A stretch of 53,731 nt of DNA from a virus, in IMG/VR virus record IMGVR_UViG_3300037071_000543, positions 1-53,731 of that record; one strand, given 5' to 3'. The translations under genes and the position numbers were made by a program. Below the pieces are notes generated by a model that worked only from the letters and a program-made list of their open reading frames with translations, made no database searches and was not told where the DNA came from. How positions within the stretch are numbered: the stretch's first letter is position 1; each line of letters opens with the position of its first letter. This document shows, piece after piece, positions 48,658-53,731 of the stretch.

Positions 48658-49698
48658 TTGGCCAACGAAGTCGCGCTGCAACCGTCCCGCCTGCCGATCG
48701 CCCCGGCGATCGCCAAGGAATACGACCTCTCCCCGGCAAGCTGGCGGGTGCTGGTCGAGCAGACATTCCCAGCTGCCAAGACGGTCGAGGCCGTGCTCAT
48801 GGCGCTGGCCTACTGCCACGCCCGCAAGCTCGACATCTTCAAGCGGCCAGTCCACATCGTCCCTATGTGGAGCCCGCAAAAGGGCGACTACATCGAAACC
48901 GTGTGGGAGGGCATCGCCTCGATCCGCACCACCGCGAGCCGGACAGGCGAATACGCGGGCATCGACGCGGTGGAGTTCGGCCCGGTGGTCGAGCAGACAT
49001 TTCGCGGCGAGGCCTACGACTACAAGGCCAAGCGCATGGAGCCGATCCAGAAGGACGTGCTCTACCCGGAATGGGCGTCGGTCGTGGTCTACCGGATCAT
49101 CAAGGGCGTCAAGTGCGCCTTCCATGCCAAGGTCCACTGGCGCGAGATGTACGCGACGATGGGCAAGTCTGGCGTGCCCAACGAGATGTGGACGAAAAGG
49201 CCGTTCGGCCAGATCGACAAGTGCGTCGAGGCCGCCGCGCTGCGCAAGGCTTTCCCGGAGGAACTGGGCAACACCTACATCTCCGATGAGATGGAGGGCC
49301 GGACGATCGACGCGGAGGCTGGCCCGGTTGCCGAGGTGAAGCCACGGCTGGCACCGCCGAAGCCGCCTGCCAAGGAGGAGACCAAGCAGATCGAGGCGGA
49401 GCCCGAGAAGACCAAGGCGGAGCCGAAAAAGACCCCGCCGAAGCCGCCGACCGCCAAGAAGGAACCGGAACCGGAGGAGGAAGGTGAGGCCGAAGGCGAG
49501 GCCGAGCAGGCCGAGACCCCCGGCGACATGCTGTCGATGCTGGATGAGGCGCTGTCGGCGGCCACGACCGTCGAAGAGGTCGAGCAAATCTATGACGAAT
49601 CGGACATCGAGGCCGCGCTCCAGAGCCATCAGAACGGAGACCAGTTTGCTGGCGTGGCGCTGGGCATCAAGCGCAGGCACATGAAGCGGGTGGCGTGA
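48658..49698 (+). CDS. bet: Bet/RecT-type single-strand annealing protein
   Basis: 346 residues from TTG 48658 (GGAG 8 bases upstream; TTG 48652 is closer). It follows the phage Bet pattern: VEAVLMALAYCHARKLDIFK, then RPVHIVPMW and YIETVWEGIASIRTTASRTG, then SVVVYRIIKGVKCAFHAKVH, then KCVEAAALRKAFPEELGNTY. The last 130 residues are Pro/Glu/Lys-rich and acidic, longer than usual. It pairs complementary single strands in phage recombination. The matching 5'-3' exonuclease is not obvious in the window; the VRR-NUC protein is one possible partner. Confidence 0.88.
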   Translation: MANEVALQPSRLPIAPAIAKEYDLSPASWRVLVEQTFPAAKTVEAVLMALAYCHARKLDIFKRPVHIVPMWSPQKGDYIETVWEGIASIRTTASRTGEYAGIDAVEFGPVVEQTFRGEAYDYKAKRMEPIQKDVLYPEWASVVVYRIIKGVKCAFHAKVHWREMYATMGKSGVPNEMWTKRPFGQIDKCVEAAALRKAFPEELGNTYISDEMEGRTIDAEAGPVAEVKPRLAPPKPPAKEETKQIEAEPEKTKAEPKKTPPKPPTAKKEPEPEEEGEAEGEAEQAETPGDMLSMLDEALSAATTVEEVEQIYDESDIEAALQSHQNGDQFAGVALGIKRRHMKRVA

Positions 49699-50597
49699 TG
49701 GCTGTCTCGCGCGGCAAGGTCAGCGACGGGCCAAAGATTTCGATGGTGGTCGAGAAGGGCCGACTGGTCCCTGCGTCCGCCTTCGACTTCGAATTGCTCA
49801 ACGCATGGCGCGAGGGCGCGATCGTCAACGTCAGCCCCGTGCTGGCCCAAAACAGGCCGCTGGAGCGCCGCTACTTCGCGATGCTATCCAAGCTCATCAA
49901 GGTCGCGGAAACGCCTTGGACGAACACCGAGGCGGCGCACGAAGCGATTAAGCTGGCGACCGGGTTTGTCGAGCCGTACCAGAGGAAAAACGGCGAGTGG
50001 GCTGCGGACGCGCGCCACATCTCGACGTTCACCGACACCGAATTGCAGGAGTTTTTCGAACTGTTCTGCGGCATTGTGCGCAGGCGGTTCGAGATTGACC
50101 CGGACACCCTGCGCAAGGAAGCGCCGGACACGGGCTCTCTTCCATCCAGATCGTCGGAGGCTTCCAGCGCGACTGCCGGAACCGACGATGGCCCCGGCGT
50201 TGACCCTATCCCGGTCGACGCTGGGGAACCTTTCTCCTCTGCCCCCCCGGCTTTGGTGGAGGACGAACCGGAGGCGGGTGATGTTTCTCCATCGTCACCC
50301 GCCGATGGTCCGCTCACCAAGGAAGACATGGCTTGGCTGAAGACGGCGGCGCGCATGCTGGTCGCGGCCACGGCTGTCGGCGGTGGTGTGTCAGAGGTCA
50401 CCGTTCTCGACCGGCAATGGGCGGCGATCCTCCGCTACAACACCGCCCGGTCAGTCACCCCGCAGGCCCGCGCGATCGCGCTGCGCATTCACGAATATTG
50501 CGATGCGGCGGTCGTCGGCGGAGGTCCGTTCGAGCGCGACTGGATCGCCAATATGGCAGGCTGCAAGGTCGAGGATTTGCGCCCGGAGGCACGATGA
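49698..50597 (+). CDS. DUF1367 protein with extra C-terminal part
   Basis: 299 residues; TGATG sets ATG 49698. Residues 40-125 follow DUF1367 (NRPLERRYFAMLSKLIKVAE, then EAAHEAIKLATGFVEPYQRK, then FTDTELQEFFELFCGIVRRR), a family near phage recombination genes. A low-complexity linker and a helical C-terminal part (DRQWAAILRYNTARSVTPQA) follow. It lies right after the annealing protein. The biochemical role is unknown. Confidence 0.75.
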   Translation: MAVSRGKVSDGPKISMVVEKGRLVPASAFDFELLNAWREGAIVNVSPVLAQNRPLERRYFAMLSKLIKVAETPWTNTEAAHEAIKLATGFVEPYQRKNGEWAADARHISTFTDTELQEFFELFCGIVRRRFEIDPDTLRKEAPDTGSLPSRSSEASSATAGTDDGPGVDPIPVDAGEPFSSAPPALVEDEPEAGDVSPSSPADGPLTKEDMAWLKTAARMLVAATAVGGGVSEVTVLDRQWAAILRYNTARSVTPQARAIALRIHEYCDAAVVGGGPFERDWIANMAGCKVEDLRPEAR

Positions 50598-50851
50598 AGA
50601 TCAACCTCGCGAAGGACGAATCGGAACGCGAGTTCGACTGGGAACTCCACTCTTGGAGCATCCCGAACCCGGAGGGTGCGCCCGGTCATTTCAACATCTG
50701 GCACCAAGACGGCGGGATCGCGCTCTCCAACGATGAAGACCTGTACGAATCCATCCAGATGGATACCGCCGAGGAGGTCGACCAACTGATCGAGCGGCTG
50801 ATCGCGGCGAGAAAGGACGTGTTTGGTGTACACGAACAAGGAGAAGGCTGA
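50594..50851 (+). CDS. Small acidic protein
   Basis: 85 residues, MKINLAKDESEREFDWELHS, then DLYESIQMDTAEEVDQLIER. Overlaps both neighbours. A small alpha/beta domain; no family recognised. Confidence 0.7.
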   Translation: MKINLAKDESEREFDWELHSWSIPNPEGAPGHFNIWHQDGGIALSNDEDLYESIQMDTAEEVDQLIERLIAARKDVFGVHEQGEG

Positions 50852-51008
50852 CGAAGCCCGGCGCGAGGTGGGCTACCGCGAGCACGTCTATGAGCGGCGC
50901 GTCAATGACGGGAAGATGTCCCGGCAGACTGCCGATCGGCGGATCGCGATCATGAAGGAAATCCAAGAGGAATATGAAGCCGCAGCCGCGACGGAGCGAC
51001 TGCTTTAA
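50826..51008 (+). CDS. Small helical protein
   Basis: 60 residues from GTG 50826 (AAAGGA 8 bases upstream). MYTNKEKADEARREVGYREH, then VYERRVNDGKMSRQTADRRI. A helical, charged protein typical of phage recombination operons. The function is unknown. Confidence 0.75.
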   Translation: MYTNKEKADEARREVGYREHVYERRVNDGKMSRQTADRRIAIMKEIQEEYEAAAATERLL

Positions 51009-51022
51009 CAGGAGACTGGCAA

Positions 51023-51463
51023 ATGGGAATTTTCGGAAAACTTCTTGGCTCCAAGGCCAAGGACGCCGTGCAGAAATTCAGCGGCAACACCGACTTCCTT
51101 GAGGCGCTGTGCGCCGGGTGCGCGCTCACCGCTGCGGCGGAAGGCGGGATCGATGACAAGGAGTTCGACACCACGCTGAAGGTCATTCAGGCCAACAGCG
51201 CGATCGCTGCCGGGTTTTCGACACGCGACATTGAAAGCGCGTTCTCGCGGATGGCCCCGAAGACCGGCACGCGCATGGGCAAGAGCGAACTCAAACGGGA
51301 GATTGAGGAGGCGGTGGCGCGCGACAAGAACATGGGCGAGGCGATCGTGCTGGCCTGCCTCGACGTGGCCGATACGGGCGGCATCAGCCCGGAGGAAGAG
51401 ACGGTGATGAAGACGATCGCCGAAATCTGTCAGGTGAATTACGAAAAGCTGAAGGCCGGTTGA
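51023..51463 (+). CDS. TerB-like protein
   Basis: 146 residues. The helical pattern DFLEALCAGCALTAAAEGGI, then DDKEFDTTLKVIQANSAI, then EAIVLACLDVADTGGISPEE and a final AEICQVNYEKL match TerB, an all-helical family linked to tellurite resistance and phage inhibition in some plasmids. The TerB fold has a conserved acidic site, and DDKEFD and SPEEE would supply it. In this phage the role is unknown. Confidence 0.85.
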   Translation: MGIFGKLLGSKAKDAVQKFSGNTDFLEALCAGCALTAAAEGGIDDKEFDTTLKVIQANSAIAAGFSTRDIESAFSRMAPKTGTRMGKSELKREIEEAVARDKNMGEAIVLACLDVADTGGISPEEETVMKTIAEICQVNYEKLKAG

Positions 51464-51464
51464 A

Positions 51465-51674
51465 ATGAAATTCCAATCCGATCCGCCCCCTGTGACGGAC
51501 AGGGCGCTCGACTGGGCGCGGCAGCGCATTCTCGGGGTCGCCATATCGGCGGCCTCCTTCGTCACGCTGGTCAGCCTGATCGCCCCGGCGTGGCTCGACT
51601 TCCTGCTCGACCTGTCGATGGTCGGGCTGATCGCTCTGGTCGGGAAGCTGGCGAGGAAGAAGGTGCCGAAATGA
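51465..51674 (+). CDS. Small two-helix membrane protein
   Basis: 69 residues, starting MKFQSDPPPVTDRALDWARQ. Two membrane helices follow (about 22-44, LGVAISAASFVTLVSLIAPA, and 46-63, LLDLSMVGLIALVGKLA) and a lysine tail. It could be a holin; size and two-helix topology allow it. Position after TerB, without an endolysin gene, leaves this open. Confidence 0.7.
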   Translation: MKFQSDPPPVTDRALDWARQRILGVAISAASFVTLVSLIAPAWLDFLLDLSMVGLIALVGKLARKKVPK

Positions 51675-52138
51675 GGTGCAATTTTTGCGACATCATTCTG
51701 AATGCCGACCCGGGCGAAGGCCCAATCGAGAACGGCCAGATTTCACTGTGCGCCAACTGCGGCGAGTGGCATGTGGTCGACGGCCCGGATAGCCTGCGCA
51801 AGCCGACGCCCGAGGAGTACGAGACGATCGTGACCACTCCCGAGTACAAGACCATCCGGGCGATGTGGAGGGTCGTCAACGAAGAGTTGAGTGGGGAGGA
51901 GGCCGGGCTGACATTCCGGGCGGAGTGGGAAGAATACCGGCAAATGGTCTGCAAAAAGCTGGGTCCGAAAGGGCAGCGGTATGTCAATGACGCCTTCTAT
52001 GCGGGCGCTATCAGCCTGCTAAAGTGCCTGAAGGACACCGCGAACGGGGCCACCGCCAGAGATGACAAGTTCGACGCCTTCAAAGGATTGCACGCGGAAC
52101 TGGCGGCCTACATCGAGTTCAGGAGGATCAATCGATGA
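51671..52138 (+). CDS. Zinc-ribbon protein with helical body
   Basis: 155 residues; ATGA overlap. CNFCDIILNADPGEGPIENG then LCANCGEWHVV is a C-x2-C pair ribbon. The remaining 110 residues are helical (WRVVNEELSGEEAGLTFRAE). The function is unknown. Confidence 0.7.
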   Translation: MRCNFCDIILNADPGEGPIENGQISLCANCGEWHVVDGPDSLRKPTPEEYETIVTTPEYKTIRAMWRVVNEELSGEEAGLTFRAEWEEYRQMVCKKLGPKGQRYVNDAFYAGAISLLKCLKDTANGATARDDKFDAFKGLHAELAAYIEFRRINR

Positions 52139-52488
52139 GCTTGGAAGAATCCGACGCGGCTGCTGCCGCCGTCCAGAAAACGCCGAACCGGGTGACCCTC
52201 GACTACATCAGGTCACGGATCGCCTACGAGCATGTCTACACGCTCGACACGGCGGGCGACGAAGCCCGGTGGCCGAATGACTTCAACCCGTGGGTCCATA
52301 CCTGCTGCGCGATGGTCCTGAAAAACGGATTCGTCGTGTTCGGCCACTCCGCGCCCGCCGACCCGGAGAACTACAACGCGGAGCTTGGCGCGAAATTCGC
52401 CCGGGAGGATTGCATCCGGCAGATATGGAAGCTGGAGGCCTACCTGCTGCGCGAGCAGATGATGGATCAAGGGGCGTCCAATGACTGA
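52135..52488 (+). CDS. Phage N4 gp49/Sf6 gene 66 family protein
   Basis: 117 residues. VTLDYIRSRIAYEHVY, then THC-type TCCAMVLKNGFVVFGHSAPA, then NYNAELGAKFAREDCIRQIW, KLEAYLLREQM. The LKNGFVV..SA..DP.NY...LG...A...A...IW.LE.Y pattern is that of the gp49/66 family, common in phages and of unknown function. It overlaps the Acb2-like gene by 8 bases. Confidence 0.85.
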   Translation: MSLEESDAAAAAVQKTPNRVTLDYIRSRIAYEHVYTLDTAGDEARWPNDFNPWVHTCCAMVLKNGFVVFGHSAPADPENYNAELGAKFAREDCIRQIWKLEAYLLREQMMDQGASND

Positions 52489-52684
52489 CCGGATGCTTCA
52501 GTTTTTCGCCCATAACGACATGCCGGACAATGAGATGGACGTGGCGATCCAGTTCGACACGCTGGCCCATCAGGTCGTCAAGAACCTGCCACGCACGCCC
52601 GAGCGCACGGTCTGCCTGCGCAAGCTGCTTGAGGCGAGGGATTGCGCGCTGCGCTGCCTGATCGAGGACCAGCATGTCGGGTGA
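52481..52684 (+). CDS. Acb2/Tad1-hairpin family candidate (nucleotide sponge)
   Basis: 67 residues. The sequence RMLQFFAHNDMPDNEMDVAI, then FDTLAHQVVKNLPRTPERTV, then CLRKLLEARDCALRCLIED is a two-helix hairpin with the LPR..ER...LRKLLEA.D.A.R pattern seen in Acb2-type proteins. Those proteins bind cyclic nucleotides from CBASS or Thoeris and stop the defence. The match covers the whole protein. It sits far from the Tad2-like gene, so the phage may carry two separate sponges. The ligand is not shown. Confidence 0.7.
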   Translation: MTDRMLQFFAHNDMPDNEMDVAIQFDTLAHQVVKNLPRTPERTVCLRKLLEARDCALRCLIEDQHVG

Positions 52685-52928
52685 TGAATACCGCGCGGTC
52701 ACCGCGACGGTCTTGCGAGTAAGCCCCAACTCGTTCGAAATCCGCACGCCTCCGACCCGGATTGAAAGCCGGACGCCGGGGGCGCGCACCGCGATTCCGC
52801 GATCGCTGATCCACGGGGCGGACGATCGCTACATCGAGACCATGCTGCCGCGCGGCGCGGTCGAGCCGTTCGAGTGGACGTTCCGGCTGGTCGAGTGGAA
52901 GGCCGAGCAACTGGGGCTGGCCGGATAA
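52674..52928 (+). CDS. Small protein of unknown function
   Basis: 84 residues. YRAVTATVLRVSPNSFEIRT suggests an OB-like or barrel start; EPFEWTFRLVEWKAEQLGLA ends in a helix. It overlaps the preceding gene by 11 bases. No function is known. Confidence 0.7.
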   Translation: MSGDEYRAVTATVLRVSPNSFEIRTPPTRIESRTPGARTAIPRSLIHGADDRYIETMLPRGAVEPFEWTFRLVEWKAEQLGLAG

Positions 52929-53285
52929 ATGGGCATCGTCTCAAAGCGCCTCCGCGATTCCGCCAAGGGCCGCGACTGCACCTTGCGCTTTGACTGCTGC
53001 AACTTCCTGCCGGAAACGACCGTGCTGGCCCACCTGCCGAGCCCCGTGGGAGGCGTTGCGACCAAGGGCGATGATTGGCATGCGGTGTTCGCTTGCGCCG
53101 CCTGCCATGCCGCGCTGGACGAAAGCCGCTACCTCAACGCCACGGCTGGCTATGCCCTGCGTGCCCTGCAAAGAACGCAGGCGATTTGGGTCGCGGAAGG
53201 ATTGCTTGTCGTCGCGGGCGATCGCGAGCCCAAGCCGCGCCCGACCACCTCCAAGAACCTGCCACCAAAGAGGCTGTTCAAATGA
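52929..53285 (+). CDS. DUF1364 (YbcO-like) nuclease family protein
   Basis: 118 residues. SKRLRDSAKGRDCTLRFDCC, then PETTVLAHLPSPVG, then DWHAVFACAACHAALDESR and ALQRTQAIWVAEGLL fit the DUF1364 family, a zinc HNH-type nuclease family in lambdoid and other phages. Cys in LRFDCC and ACAACH would bind zinc. It may cut branched DNA in recombination. The family match is good, activity is inferred. Confidence 0.85.
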   Translation: MGIVSKRLRDSAKGRDCTLRFDCCNFLPETTVLAHLPSPVGGVATKGDDWHAVFACAACHAALDESRYLNATAGYALRALQRTQAIWVAEGLLVVAGDREPKPRPTTSKNLPPKRLFK

Positions 53286-53704
53286 ACCCGCATGCCGCCT
53301 ACGCTCTGGCCCACCCGGTCTTCGACCCGGAGACGCAAATCACCCGCGCCTACTTCTGGCGCGATGGCCGCCTCAGTCTAGGGCTGACCGTCAATATCGG
53401 CATGGAATGAATCCGCTACGCCGATGGCCGACCACTCTGGCAGTTGAGCATCGCGCTCACCAAGAGTGATGGGTCAGTGGTGCCGGTGCTCCGTTGGAGT
53501 CCGAATGCAAGGCGGAAGATCGAGGCGGCCCGGGATGCGATCTTCCGGCAGATCGGCACGACCGAGCCGCTGATCGAGGAGGAAGGCGTGTCGCCATTCG
53601 GCGCGCATATCGTCTCGATCAACTGGCGCAAGCCGCTCAAGATCGAGGAAGTGAACCAGATGGGCCAGACGCCCGAGGTCAAGGTGCGACCGGGCCGGGC
53701 TTAA
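53282..53704 (+). pseudogene. Protein interrupted by an in-frame TGA
   Basis: MNPHAAYALAHPVFDPET begins at 53282 (ATGA overlap), and the frame ends at TGA 53408-53410 after NIGME. The same frame then stays open for 97 codons to 53704 (IRYADGRPLWQLSIALTKSD, and so on). There is no good start between; TTG at 53444 is the first candidate. The parts read as one protein if the TGA was once TGG (Trp). It may be a nonsense mutation, a read-through stop, or a sequencing error. The function is unknown. Confidence 0.6.
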
Positions 53705-53731
53705 CGGGAGTTCCTGCCTTCGTGCGGCTTT
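53705..53731. other. Right end, no feature seen
   Basis: 27 bases after the last stop. Joined to base 1, the minus-strand gene there would stay open and run antisense through the last plus-strand gene, with no natural end. So this looks like an assembly edge and not a closed circle. Confidence 0.4.

Noticed and set aside
1-53731. The window as a complete circular genome
   Set aside because: Across the joined ends the truncated minus-strand gene stays open antisense to the last plus-strand gene for about 80 codons. That is unlikely to be natural.
1-53731. CRISPR arrays, insertion sequences and tRNA genes
   Set aside because: None was found: no regularly spaced repeat with unique spacers, no transposase, no cloverleaf.

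Overview
The window is most of a tailed double-stranded DNA phage genome, GC-rich and densely packed, with ATGA/TGATG start-stop overlaps almost throughout. The structural set is podovirus-like: portal, N4-gp56-type capsid protein, head-tail adaptor, tail hub, tail fibre, and an ejection cassette with a lytic transglycosylase. There is no recognisable tape measure, sheath or tail-tube gene. High GC and the kinds of small accessory families (DUF3560, MT-A70-like, DnaA-IV-like) suggest an alphaproteobacterial host; this is an inference, since no database search was possible. The left end cuts a gene, and joining the two ends does not give a sensible protein, so the window looks like part of a linear contig.

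Leftward (minus) block, 31.04 to 0 kb. It begins with a VRR-NUC nuclease and a RepA-like ATPase. A non-coding region rich in TGGTTCA/TGAACCA repeats and a strong hairpin follows. Next come the terminase small subunit and the ATPase half of the terminase large subunit. About 9 kb of small genes (including a Tad2-like Thoeris inhibitor) and a 1262-residue tail fibre come next. Only then does the nuclease half of the terminase appear, directly before the portal. The block continues with scaffold, major capsid protein, a terminator, decoration-like proteins, adaptor, tail hub, glycine-rich tail fibre and the ejection proteins.

Rightward (plus) block, 31.12 to 53.7 kb. It holds about 60 mostly small genes. 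At 31-34 kb are small conserved phage proteins. At 34.5-37.6 kb are regulators and DNA-associated proteins: a Cro/YdaS-like repressor, a winged-helix candidate, an MT-A70 methyltransferase homologue with a degenerate motif, a DnaA domain IV-like protein and a ribbon-helix-helix repressor on the opposite strand. From 37.7 to 45.5 kb runs a string of uncharacterised accessory genes. From 45.5 to 53.7 kb lie a second repressor candidate, a Bet/RecT annealing protein, DUF1367 and DUF1364 recombination-associated proteins, TerB, a gp49/66-family protein and an Acb2/Tad1-hairpin candidate.

Two operator families seem to tie the blocks together. CGTA(G/C)TACG palindromes, alone or in pairs, occur at five gene-block starts. 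The ribbon-helix-helix gene is the obvious candidate reader. A 17-bp TGTARC-N5-GYTACA palindrome overlaps promoters ahead of the Cro-like gene and ahead of the operon carrying the second repressor. Half-sites of the same sequence occur in the central divergent control region. The most unusual feature is the terminase large subunit, encoded as two complete domains about 9.2 kb apart. No DNA or RNA polymerase, integrase, tRNA, CRISPR array or classical endolysin was recognised.
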